Positions 1 to 7,783 of a stretch of DNA of 64,000 nt are shown piece after piece (position 1 is the stretch's first letter; each line of letters begins with the position of its first letter). Under the pieces are notes generated by a model that saw only the letters and a program-made list of their open reading frames with translations, had not been told where the DNA came from and ran no database searches. The DNA is from Azohydromonas aeria (lineage in GTDB: Bacteria; Pseudomonadota; Gammaproteobacteria; Burkholderiales; Burkholderiaceae_C). The stretch is taken from contig NZ_VIDQ01000020.1 of the NCBI RefSeq assembly GCF_009760915.1, forward strand, positions 1 to 64,000, given 5' to 3'. Both the position numbers and the translations under genes were made by a program.

Positions 1-401
<401 letters not shown>

Positions 402-743
402 ACGCGACGGCCGGCGGCGGCCATCACCGGCGCACGGTCCGCAACAACATACCCGGGTCAGCCGAGTGCCGAGACGAACAGGACCGCCGTCCTGTCCGCG
501 AGGCGCTGTGAGGGAGTTGCAGGGACGATCAGGTGCAGGTAAGGCGTCTCCACCAGTTGTTCTGGTGGGACAGATGCATCGGGTATGTTGTATGAGGCCT
601 TTCCGGCACCCTCGTTCCCGTCCGTCGCGGACCGTGCCGCACCGTCGTCACACCCGCTTTCGCGGGCATGGCGAACGAATGCTGCGGCATCGGTCCGCAA
701 CAGGCTCAGGCATGTGCTGCCAGCCTGGCCCGGCGCGGGGGTG
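402..743. other. Intergenic stretch with one REP-like hairpin
   Basis: No convincing gene between the convergent ends of hpd and the O-methyltransferase. The short frames here have no ribosome site or recognisable domain. A small palindrome CCCGC-TTTC-GCGGG lies at 653-666, in a context (cgggcatggcgaacgaatg) that resembles dispersed REP-type repeats of betaproteobacteria. That family assignment is an impression, not tested against other copies. Confidence 0.3.
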
Positions 744-1781
744 CTACTTCCAGGCCACCGCGGCGCGGCCCGGGCCGGCCAGCGGGATGATTTCCGCGCG
801 CCTGAAGCCGACCTCGCGCGCCCAGCCGGTGAAGTCGGCGCCGGTGTAGTCGAAGGCGTCGCCGAACTCGATGAGCATGTTCAGCGACATCAGCAGCGCG
901 AAGGCGTTCTCGCGGCGGTCGTCGTCGATGAGGTTGTCCACGGCGATGAGGCAGCCGCCTTCGGGCAGCGCGTCGAAGGCCTTGCGCATGAGCTGCAGCT
1001 TCCGCTCCAGGTTCCAGTCGTGCAGGATCATGCCCATCGTGATCACGTCGGCGCGCGGGAACGGGTCGGCGAAGAAGTCCAGCGGTTGCGCCCGCACCCG
1101 CTCCGACATGCCGCGGCGCTCGATCTGGCGCTCGGCGATGGCCGTGACCTTGGGCAGGTCCAGCGAGGTGCAGCGCAGGTGCGGATGCCGCGCCGCGACG
1201 ATGCACGACAGCTGCCCGGTGGCGCCGCCGATGTCGGCCAGCGTGGCGTGGCGCGAGAAGTCGAACTTCTCGGCCAGCAAGGTGAAATTGCCCGCCGAGA
1301 TGCCGCTCATGGCGGCCATGAACTGCTCCAGCCGCGCCGGGTCCTCGTAGAGCTTGGCGAACATCGGCTCGCCGCTGTGCTTGATCTCGTTTTGCGGCCG
1401 GCCGCTGCGCAGCGCCTCGGTGAGGTCGGCCCAGAACGGGTACAGCCGCGCGTTGGCCATCTCCAGGATGCCGCCGACGTAGGCCGGCGAGTTGCGGTCG
1501 AGGAACAGCTGCGTCTCGGCCGTGTTGCTGTAGGCGGCCTGCTCGCCGCTGCCCTCGCGCCGCAGGAAGCCCAGCGCCAGCAGCGTGTCGAGGAAGTCGG
1601 GCACGGCACGCGGGTGCAGGCGCAACCGCTGGCGCAGCTGCTCGCCGGTGAGCGGGCCGTCGGCCAGCACCGTGAAGACGCGCAGCTCCACCGCCGACAG
1701 CAGCGCCTTGGAGCCCCAGAAGGCCATGCCGGTCTGCAGGATGCGGTCGGGCGTCAGGGATGCAGTCATCGTCTCGTTCAT
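744..1781 (-). CDS. SAM-dependent O-methyltransferase (acetylserotonin/hydroxyindole-type, family 2)
   Basis: 345 aa. The N-terminal ~90 residues form the winged-helix dimerisation domain of the COMT/ASMT class. The SAM fold follows, with DIGGATGQLS as glycine-rich motif I, an acidic LDLP after strand 2, and MILHDWN, where the His-Asp pair matches the catalytic motif of plant COMT-like enzymes. The substrate is not evident; bacterial relatives act on phenolic or polyketide hydroxyls. The ATG at 1781 is chosen for the AAGGAG about 7 bases upstream. Divergent from the metallophosphoesterase, with ~250 bp between them. No biosynthetic cluster surrounds it. Confidence 0.85.
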   Translation of the reverse strand: MNETMTASLTPDRILQTGMAFWGSKALLSAVELRVFTVLADGPLTGEQLRQRLRLHPRAVPDFLDTLLALGFLRREGSGEQAAYSNTAETQLFLDRNSPAYVGGILEMANARLYPFWADLTEALRSGRPQNEIKHSGEPMFAKLYEDPARLEQFMAAMSGISAGNFTLLAEKFDFSRHATLADIGGATGQLSCIVAARHPHLRCTSLDLPKVTAIAERQIERRGMSERVRAQPLDFFADPFPRADVITMGMILHDWNLERKLQLMRKAFDALPEGGCLIAVDNLIDDDRRENAFALLMSLNMLIEFGDAFDYTGADFTGWAREVGFRRAEIIPLAGPGRAAVAWK

Positions 1782-2027
1782 GGGCTCGCTCCTTGGTCGG
1801 TCAGGGGTGGGGGTCCGGGGCTGCCGCGCCGCGCGCGGCGGCGTCAGCGGGGCGGCGGCAGTGTCGGCCGCGTGCCGGCCCTCGCGCATCGTTCCAAGGG
1901 CGGCCGCGGCGGCGCCCGCAGGGTGGGACCGCGGCTTGCCGTAGCCCCCGCCTGCGCCGTGCCGCGCCTGCGCCGCGCCCGCAGCGACGGCCCTGCGCAC
2001 AATGGCCCCGCACTTCCCCGCCACGCC

Positions 2028-3167
2028 GTGCTCAGACGACTCCTGACCCCCTTTTTCCTGACGCTGCACGCCATCGTGCTGCTCGGCTACGCCTACCTGG
2101 CATGGCGGCTGTGCTCGACGCCGGCGCAGCGCCTGCTGCTGCTGATCCCCGCGCTGCTGGTCTGGGTGGTGCCGGTGGTGTACTGGGCCGGCGAGCGCGA
2201 GAGCGCCGGTCCGGCCGACGAGGCGCTGCACGCCGCGAGCTACCTGTGCATGGGCTGGCTCAACTTCCTGCTGCTGTGCACGCTCGCGCGCGACTTGTTG
2301 CTCGGCCTGGGCTGGCTGGCCGGGGCGGCGGCGCTGCGGGACGCGGTCGCCAACGAGGGCGTGCCGGTGGTCTTCGCCGCCTCGCTGCTGGCGCTGGCGG
2401 CGGGGTTGCTGTTCGCGCTGCGCGGCCCGCGGCTCAAGCGCGTGGACATTCCCGTGGCCGGGCTGCACCCGGCGCTGGAGGGCTTTCGCATCGTGCAGAT
2501 CAGCGATCTGCACGTGGGCCCGACCATCGGCCGGCGCTACGTGCGCCGCGTGGTCGAGCAGAGCAACGCGCTGCGGCCGGACCTGGTCGTGCTCACTGGC
2601 GACATCGTGGACGGCTCGCCGGCCCGGCTCGCGCCGCACGTCGCGCCGCTGGGCGGGCTCACCGCCGCGGACGGCGCCGTGTTCATCCTCGGCAACCACG
2701 ACTGCTACTCCGGCGCGCGGCGCTGGATCGCGCATTTCCGCGCGCTGGGCCTGCGCGTGCTGCTCAACGAGCACCTGGTGCTGCGCCGCGGCGACGCGGT
2801 GCTGGTGGTCGGCGGCGTGGTCGATCCGGCGCTGCGCCTGTCCGAGCCGCGGCAGGTGCCGCGCCCGGACCTCGCCGCCGCCCCGGGCAGCGATGCCGCG
2901 CTGCGCATCCTGCTCGCGCACAACCCGGCGCTGGCGCCGCTGGGAGAGAAGGCCGGCTTCGACGTGCAGCTCTCCGGCCACACCCACGCCGGGCAGTTCT
3001 TCCCCTGGACGCTGGCCGTGCGCGCAGTGCACGCGCCGCACGTGGCGGGCTTGTCGCGGCTGAACCGGATGTGGGTCTACGTCAGCGCCGGCACCGGCTC
3101 CTGGGGCCCGCCGGTGCGCTTCGGCACCGTCACCGAACTGACGCTGCTGCGCCTGGTGCGCGGCTGA
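2028..3167 (+). CDS. Membrane-anchored metallophosphoesterase (YkuE/YaeI-like)
   Basis: 379 aa from a GTG at 2028, the best in-frame start before the first membrane segment. Four hydrophobic segments in residues ~10-135 precede a calcineurin-like phosphoesterase domain. All metal-binding blocks are intact: SDLH (about residue 160), LTGDIVDG, LGNHD and SGHTHAGQ. The order of membrane part then GD/GNHD/GHTH is typical of YkuE/YaeI-type enzymes, some of which act on UDP-diacylglucosamine or other phosphodiesters; the substrate here is unknown. No clear ribosome site precedes the GTG, so the exact start is uncertain. Confidence 0.85.
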   Translation: MLRRLLTPFFLTLHAIVLLGYAYLAWRLCSTPAQRLLLLIPALLVWVVPVVYWAGERESAGPADEALHAASYLCMGWLNFLLLCTLARDLLLGLGWLAGAAALRDAVANEGVPVVFAASLLALAAGLLFALRGPRLKRVDIPVAGLHPALEGFRIVQISDLHVGPTIGRRYVRRVVEQSNALRPDLVVLTGDIVDGSPARLAPHVAPLGGLTAADGAVFILGNHDCYSGARRWIAHFRALGLRVLLNEHLVLRRGDAVLVVGGVVDPALRLSEPRQVPRPDLAAAPGSDAALRILLAHNPALAPLGEKAGFDVQLSGHTHAGQFFPWTLAVRAVHAPHVAGLSRLNRMWVYVSAGTGSWGPPVRFGTVTELTLLRLVRG

Positions 3168-3302
3168 TCGATCCGCCGCAGGGCGCCGGGGCGCCACCGG
3201 GCCGATGCGCGCGCATCGAGTGTGCGCAGGGCTGCGCGATGACGAGCGGGCGAGCCCAGGGCACCGCTGGCGCTGTGCTAACCTTTGCGCACATTCCGAG
3301 TT

Positions 3303-3427
3303 GGGCCGACGCCCACGCCAACCTGCCCGCCCGGGCAAGGTGGACCGCGCAAGCGAATGCGGCCTCGACACCGAGGCAACCCAAGCGGGCAGCGCGACGT
3401 CGGCCCTCCCAACCCGGAGGGCTTTTT
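3303..3427 (+). ncRNA. Structured leader RNA, possible riboswitch or attenuator
   Basis: The RNA can fold into a closed junction. P1 pairs 3303-3311 (GGGCCGACG) with 3398-3406 (CGTCGGCCC), nine perfect pairs. P2 is the hairpin 3318-3343. P3 is GCCTCG-ACAC-CGAGGC at 3362-3377. The 3' strand of P1 overlaps the 5' arm of an intrinsic terminator (3403-3422), so P1 and terminator are mutually exclusive, as in terminator-controlled riboswitches. It lies in the gap after the phosphoesterase gene and ~110 bases before a small ORF and a two-component pair. I do not recognise a known aptamer class, and a free-standing sRNA is also possible. Confidence 0.4.
3403..3427 (+). terminator. Intrinsic terminator
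   Basis: Perfect 7-bp stem GCCCTCC (3403-3409) / GGAGGGC (3416-3422) with a 6-base loop, followed immediately by TTTTT and a further T-rich stretch. It would end the leader RNA or read-through from the phosphoesterase gene. Confidence 0.7.
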
Positions 3428-3537
3428 CGTTTCGGGGCCAGGGCCGGCCGACCCATCGCGGTGAACGGCCCGGGGGGATTTGATCCGGATTGCCGCCCCC
3501 GACACCGTGTCGAATGCGGCTAAACAGGAGGAAGGCC

Positions 3538-3828
3538 ATGTCTTCGACCACCACCACGCCGGTGCGCAGCGCGCCGGCCCTGCGCTGCCTGCTGGCCGAG
3601 TCGGGCAGCTACCGCGAGCAGCTCACCATCGCACCGCTGGACGGCCAGCCCGGCCGCTTCGACGTGCGCGTGACCAGCTGGCTGGAAAGTGCCCGCGACC
3701 CGCTGCTGGCGCACCACAGGCGCTTCCGCACCACGCTGGACCGCGCGGCGCTGCAGCGGCTGCACCAGGCCCTGGGCGCGCTGCTCGAAGGCGGCAGCGC
3801 TGACATCGACACCGGCCCGGCGGCCTGA
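3538..3828 (+). CDS. Small hypothetical protein
   Basis: 96 aa, family not recognised. The start at 3538 is fixed by a strong AGGAGG 5-10 bases upstream. The sequence is soluble, with no signal peptide or membrane segment; a central part (LTIAPLDG, FDVRVTSWLE) reads like short beta strands and the C-terminal half (DRAALQRLHQALGALL) like an amphipathic helix. It ends 18 bases before the sensor kinase gene and is probably co-transcribed with it, downstream of the structured leader. Confidence 0.65.
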   Translation: MSSTTTTPVRSAPALRCLLAESGSYREQLTIAPLDGQPGRFDVRVTSWLESARDPLLAHHRRFRTTLDRAALQRLHQALGALLEGGSADIDTGPAA

Positions 3829-3846
3829 GCACCGCGCGCCGCCGGC

Positions 3847-5424
3847 ATGCGCAGGCTTGATGCCGCCCGCCTGAGCCGGCTGCTGGTCCACGGCGTGATC
3901 GCGCTGGTCGGCGCGGCGGTGCTGGTGCGGCTCGACATTGCCGAGCGGCGCGAGGCCTTCCAGGCCGATGCCCGCATCGCGCACCGGCTGCTGAGCCAGC
4001 GCGCCGCCGAGAACGACGCCATCCTGGCCACCCTGGCGCTGCTGGCACCCACCGCCGCGCCGCCGGCACTGCAGGCCGCGGCGCGACGTCTGCCAGGGCT
4101 GTATCCGCAGGTCGTGGCGGCGCAGGTGCGCGACGGCGCCGAGGCCTGGCCGCACCCGGCGCTGGCCGAGGCCGAGTCCCGCGCCCTGGCGCTGCCGCCG
4201 CTCCGGCGCCATGCCGTGGTCGGGTCGCTCGACACCGCGGCCGGGCGCTACGCGCTCGTGCTGCCCGGCGCGGCCGGCGCGTCCGCGGCGCCGGGTGCCT
4301 TCGCCCTGCACATCGACCTGCACCGCATGGCCACGCCGGAGGGCTGGCCGCTGCCGCGCGATGGCCCGGCGCGCGCGACGCTGGTCCTCGGCGCGGACAC
4401 GGTGCTGCTCGCGCCGGGGGCGGAGGCCGCGGCCGCGGCCGCGCCGGCCGGGCTGACGGCGGGTTTCACGTTCAGCAAGGTGCTGGCCACGCCCAGCCAA
4501 CCCTTCGAGCTGCGCGTGCAGCGCCGCACCGGTCCGGCCGACTGGCCCTGGGTCGCGCTGTCGGCCTGGCTGCTGGGCAACGCCCTGGTGGCGACGCTGC
4601 TGGCCGCGTGGCGCCGGGCCCGGCGCGAGCGCGAACGCGCCGCCGAGCTGACGCGGCTGTCCCAGGTGTCGCGCCTGAACCTGATGGGCGAGCTGGCCGC
4701 CGGCATGGCGCACGAGCTCAACCAGCCGCTGACCGCCGTGCTGGCCGGCACCCAGACAGCGCAGCGCGTGCTGGGCCCCGCGGGCCAGGCGCTGGACGAG
4801 GACGCGGAGCTCGACACCGCGCGCAGCGCCCTGGCGCTGGCCGCCGCGCAGGCGCGCCGCGCCGCCGACGTGCTGGCCCGGCTGCGCCGCCTGGTCGAGC
4901 GCCCGCACGGCGGGCAGCCGCGCAGCGCCGTGGACCTGCGCGAGGCCACGACGCGGCTGCTGGCGCTGATGGAGCCGCAGCTGCGCCGGCACGGCATCGC
5001 CGTGCAGCTGCTGGGCCAGGCGCCGCCGGTGCGCGCCGACGCGGTGGCGCTGGAGCAGATCCTGCACAACCTGCTCACCAACGCGCTGCAGGCGCTGGAG
5101 GCGGCCGACGCGCCGGGCAAGGCCATCACGGTGCGCATCGCCGCGGGCGCGGACCGCGCCGGGATGGCGCGGCTGGAGGTCCGGGACAATGGCCCGGGCA
5201 TCCCGCCCGACGTGCTGCCGCGCGTGTTCGAGCCCTTCTTCACCCGGCGCGCCGGCGGCCTGGGCCTCGGCCTGCCGCTGTGCGAGACGCTGGCACTGGC
5301 CATGGACGGCCGCCTGGGCGCCGCCAACGATCCCGCGGGCGGCGCGCTGTTCACGCTGGAGCTGCCGCTGGCCGATGCCGACACCCCCGCGCACTCCGAA
5401 CCCGAGCCCCGCCCGACGCCATGA
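3847..5424 (+). CDS. Sensor histidine kinase (FixL/TodS-like ATPase, two membrane segments)
   Basis: 525 aa. One membrane segment near residues 13-27 and a second near 240-260 enclose a ~210-residue periplasmic sensor region rich in Ala/Leu. The transmitter follows: H-box GMAHELNQPL with phospho-acceptor His289, N-box NLLTNALQAL near 410, G1 VRDNGPGIPP, F-box FEPFFTRR and G2 GLGLGLPL. The NQPL H-box is typical of kinases paired with FixJ/NarL-like regulators. The stop overlaps the regulator start (ATGA at 5421-5424), showing translational coupling. The signal sensed is unknown. Confidence 0.9.
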   Translation: MRRLDAARLSRLLVHGVIALVGAAVLVRLDIAERREAFQADARIAHRLLSQRAAENDAILATLALLAPTAAPPALQAAARRLPGLYPQVVAAQVRDGAEAWPHPALAEAESRALALPPLRRHAVVGSLDTAAGRYALVLPGAAGASAAPGAFALHIDLHRMATPEGWPLPRDGPARATLVLGADTVLLAPGAEAAAAAAPAGLTAGFTFSKVLATPSQPFELRVQRRTGPADWPWVALSAWLLGNALVATLLAAWRRARRERERAAELTRLSQVSRLNLMGELAAGMAHELNQPLTAVLAGTQTAQRVLGPAGQALDEDAELDTARSALALAAAQARRAADVLARLRRLVERPHGGQPRSAVDLREATTRLLALMEPQLRRHGIAVQLLGQAPPVRADAVALEQILHNLLTNALQALEAADAPGKAITVRIAAGADRAGMARLEVRDNGPGIPPDVLPRVFEPFFTRRAGGLGLGLPLCETLALAMDGRLGAANDPAGGALFTLELPLADADTPAHSEPEPRPTP

Positions 5425-6044
5425 ACCCCGTTTCCCCGCTCATTCACCTCGTCGATGACGACGACGGCGTGCGCGCCGCGCTGGCGCTGCTGCTGTCCAG
5501 CGTGGGACTGCGCGTGGCGCCCTGGTCCGATCCGCAGGCCTTCCTCGACGGCTTCGACCGCGAGGCCGTCGGCGTGATCGTGCTGGACGTGCGCATGCCC
5601 GGCCTCTCCGGCATGACCGTGCTGGAGCTGCTGCGCGCGCAGGGCGCGGACCAGCCCGTGGTCATGCTCACCGGCCATGGCACGGTGGACCTGTGCCGCC
5701 GCGCCTTCAAGGGCGGCGCCGCGGAGTTCCTGGAGAAGCCCGTGGACGACGACGCGCTGCTCGAAGCCGTGCACAACGGCGTGCGCGCCCACGTGCACGG
5801 CCGCAGCCGCGACGCGGCCAGCCGCGAGGCGCGCGAGCGTTACGAGCTGCTGTCGCCGCGCGAGCGCGAGGTGCTCGCGCTGGTCGTGGAAGGGCTGACC
5901 AACAAGGAGATCGCCCGCGCGCTGGGCCTGTCGCCGCGCACGGTCGAAACGCATCGCGCCCACCTCGGCGACAAGCTGCAGGTGCAGACGCTGGCGCAGA
6001 TGATCCGCCGCTACGCAGCGCTGGTGGAGGAGCGCGCTCCGTAG
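5421..6044 (+). CDS. FixJ-family response regulator
   Basis: 207 aa. Receiver domain with acidic pocket DDDD near residue 12, phospho-acceptor Asp56 in VLDVRMPG, the Thr of MLTGHG and the Lys of LEKPVDD. It is joined to a LuxR-type helix-turn-helix (LSPREREVLALVVEGLTNK then SPRTVETHRAHL, residues ~140-195). It is the partner of the overlapping kinase gene. A perfect palindrome covers its stop codon and is a candidate binding site. Confidence 0.93.
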   Translation: MNPVSPLIHLVDDDDGVRAALALLLSSVGLRVAPWSDPQAFLDGFDREAVGVIVLDVRMPGLSGMTVLELLRAQGADQPVVMLTGHGTVDLCRRAFKGGAAEFLEKPVDDDALLEAVHNGVRAHVHGRSRDAASREARERYELLSPREREVLALVVEGLTNKEIARALGLSPRTVETHRAHLGDKLQVQTLAQMIRRYAALVEERAP

Positions 6045-6054
6045 ATCTACGGAG
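6037..6054. promoter_or_regulatory. 18-bp perfect palindrome, candidate response-regulator site
   Basis: CTCCGTAGATCTACGGAG is a perfect dyad spanning the stop codon of the FixJ-type regulator gene, 98 bases before the GlcG-like gene. There is no T-run after it, so it does not look like an intrinsic terminator. LuxR-type output domains bind dyads of this size, so it may be the site through which the regulator controls the next gene. This is inference from position and symmetry only. Confidence 0.4.
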
Positions 6055-6151
6055 GTGCCGCGCGCGCCGCGCGGATGGTGCGTGCCGGGGGGCTTGCGAA
6101 GAATGGCGCCACGGCCCGAGACCGGCCGAGACACCGCACACGGAGAACCCC

Positions 6152-6670
6152 ATGCCCACCGCCCGCACCGCCCGCATCAGCCGCCTTGCCCGCCTTTCCC
6201 TCCTGCCGCTCGCGCTGGCCGCGGCCGGGCTGTCGCAGGCGCAAGCCGTGCGCACCGAGCGCAACATGTCGCTGGAGCTGGCCACGCAGCTGGCCGCCGC
6301 CACCGTCGCCGCCTGCCAGGGCGCGGGCCATGCCGTCACGGTCACCGTGGTGGACCGCGCCGGCGGCGTGCGCGCCGTGCAGCGCGCCGACAACGCCGGC
6401 GCGCACACCGTGGAAGCCAGCCTGCAGAAGGCGTACACCGCCGCGTCGGCCCGCAACAGCACGCTGGCGATGATGGACGCCGCGCAGAAGAACCCCGGCG
6501 CCGCCAACCTGGTGCACATCCCCGGCTTCCTGCTGCTGGGCGGCGGCGTGCCGGTGAAGGTGGGCAACGAGGTCATCGGCGCCGTCGGCGTGGGCGGCGC
6601 GCCGGGCGGGCACCTCGACGAGCAGTGCGCGCTGTCCGGGCTGGAAAAGGTCAGGCAGCTGCTGGGCTGA
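6152..6670 (+). CDS. Secreted GlcG/HbpS-family protein
   Basis: 172 aa. Signal peptide with a hydrophobic core LSLLPLALAAAGLSQAQA (cleavage near residue 31), then the GlcG/PduO/HbpS domain: VTVVDRAGGVRAVQR, the helix with YTAASARNST, and the glycine-rich end FLLLGGGVPVKVGNEVIGAVGVGGAPGG. Members bind haem or corrinoid, or accompany glycolate and alcohol oxidation genes; the ligand here is unknown. It follows the two-component pair with a palindrome between, so it is a likely target of that pair. The start is set by GGAG upstream of the ATG and by the signal peptide. Confidence 0.85.
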   Translation: MPTARTARISRLARLSLLPLALAAAGLSQAQAVRTERNMSLELATQLAAATVAACQGAGHAVTVTVVDRAGGVRAVQRADNAGAHTVEASLQKAYTAASARNSTLAMMDAAQKNPGAANLVHIPGFLLLGGGVPVKVGNEVIGAVGVGGAPGGHLDEQCALSGLEKVRQLLG

Positions 6671-6790
6671 GCGGCGGGCCGACAGGGCGCACCGCTTGCT
6701 GCGCCCGGGACTGGCGGCAGCCGGCACTGCGTGGCGGCTGCCTGGTGCTTTCACGCCCCGGCACGCGGCCGGGTTCGAAAGGAGTCCGAG

Positions 6791-7288
6791 ATGCAAGCAG
6801 CCTCAAGCAAGGTCCGCCTGGCACTGGCGGCGCTGGCGCTGGGCGTGAGCGCCCTGGCACTGGCGCAGTCCGGCGGCGATGCCGGGAGCGGCAGCAGCGG
6901 CAACCCCAGCGGCAATGCCACGCCCACCGGCCCGGGCGGCGCCAGCGGCGGCGCGATCATCATGGCGCCCCACGGCGGCTCCGGGCTGGGCGGCACGGGT
7001 GCGCCCACGCCTCCCGGCGTCGGCACCCAGCGTGACGTCACCGGCAGCGGCACCGGCTCGGCCATCGACCGCCGCAACGTCGATGGCAGCACCGGCGGCA
7101 ACGCCGCCGGCAGGGATTCCAGCGGCACCCGGACCGGCCGCGACCAGGCTCCCGCGGGTTCGGGCCCGACAGGCAGCGGCACCGGTGCATCGGGCACCGG
7201 GACGGGAACGACCGGCACGACGGGGACGACAGGCACGACGGGCGCGGGCGGCGGCGCCCCGGCGCCGTCCGGCGGCAGCCCGCGCTGA
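6791..7288 (+). CDS. Gly/Ser/Thr-rich exported low-complexity protein
   Basis: 165 aa. A signal peptide ending SALALAQ is followed by an almost entirely low-complexity chain of Gly, Ser, Thr, Asn and Pro with GTG and TGT repeats near the C-terminus. No domain is recognised. The ribosome site (AAAGGAGT about 5 bases before the ATG) and the clean signal peptide support it as real. The repeat codons (ggcacgacgggg...) are internally repetitive and could vary in length between strains. The role is unknown; a disordered periplasmic or surface protein is plausible. Confidence 0.65.
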   Translation: MQAASSKVRLALAALALGVSALALAQSGGDAGSGSSGNPSGNATPTGPGGASGGAIIMAPHGGSGLGGTGAPTPPGVGTQRDVTGSGTGSAIDRRNVDGSTGGNAAGRDSSGTRTGRDQAPAGSGPTGSGTGASGTGTGTTGTTGTTGTTGAGGGAPAPSGGSPR

Positions 7289-7291
7289 AGC

Positions 7292-7322
7292 AGCGCGCCC
7301 GGGCCGCGCCGGCCCGGGCGCT
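7292..7322. terminator. GC-rich hairpin between convergent genes
   Basis: AGCGCgcCCGGGCC pairs with GGCCCGGGCGCT (12 pairs, one 2-base bulge, 5-base loop) between the convergent ends of the Gly-rich gene and the GNAT gene. There is no T tract. It is probably a shared transcription barrier. Confidence 0.45.
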
Positions 7323-7326
7323 CCCT

Positions 7327-7635
7327 TCAGATCCTGTAGGCGCGCCGGCTGTCCTCGCTGACCAGGTCCAGGTGCTCCGGATGGCGCCGGATGTAGCCGG
7401 CGATGAAGCTGCACGCCGGAATGGCGCGCAGCCCGCGCTTGCGCACCTCGTCCAGCGCGTAGGCCGCCAGCCGCGAGCCCAGGCCGCGGCCCTCGTACTC
7501 GGGCTTGACTTCGGTGTGCGTGAACAGCATCGCGCCTTCGACCAGGTTGTACTCGGCGTGGGCGGCCGCGACGCCGTCGAGCCGCAGCTCGAAGCGGTGC
7601 GCCGCGGCGTTGTCGGCCAGGGAAAGCTCGTCCAT
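7327..7635 (-). CDS. Small GNAT-like N-acetyltransferase (YidJ/YjdJ type)
   Basis: 102 aa, matching the size of the small GNAT-like family. HTEVKPEYEGRGLGSRLAAYALDEVRKRG is split across the acetyl-CoA site: E-x-x-G-R-G-L-G-S is motif A. CSFIAGYIRRHPEHLDLV is the conserved C-terminal segment with Cys and the YIRRHPE block. The ATG at 7635 is chosen because it places MDELSLADN as the normal N-terminus; the ribosome site is weak. The substrate is unknown. Convergent with the preceding gene and divergent from the acyl-AMP-ligase-like gene. Confidence 0.85.
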   Translation of the reverse strand: MDELSLADNAAAHRFELRLDGVAAAHAEYNLVEGAMLFTHTEVKPEYEGRGLGSRLAAYALDEVRKRGLRAIPACSFIAGYIRRHPEHLDLVSEDSRRAYRI

Positions 7636-7783
7636 GGGGGGCCCCGTGATGGTTGGAGCGCCCGAGTGTGGCGCGGGCCGCAGGCGCCACAGGGCCTGCA
7701 ACATCGCCTTACATTGACGCGCCCCGGTGGATCACTGACCATGGATGCACCAGTTTCCGGCAAATGGCCAGGCGAGGGGATAC

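Noticed and set aside
3280..3430. SRP RNA, 6S RNA, TPP, cobalamin, glycine or c-di-GMP riboswitch as identity for the leader RNA
   Set aside because: None of the invariant sequence blocks of these RNAs (for example GGTCAGGTCCGGAAGGAAGC for SRP) is present.
744..3557. A 937-codon open frame on the minus strand running through the phosphoesterase gene into the O-methyltransferase
   Set aside because: Only the last 345 codons look like a protein. The rest is Arg/Ala/Gln-rich antisense of the phosphoesterase gene, a normal by-product of high GC.
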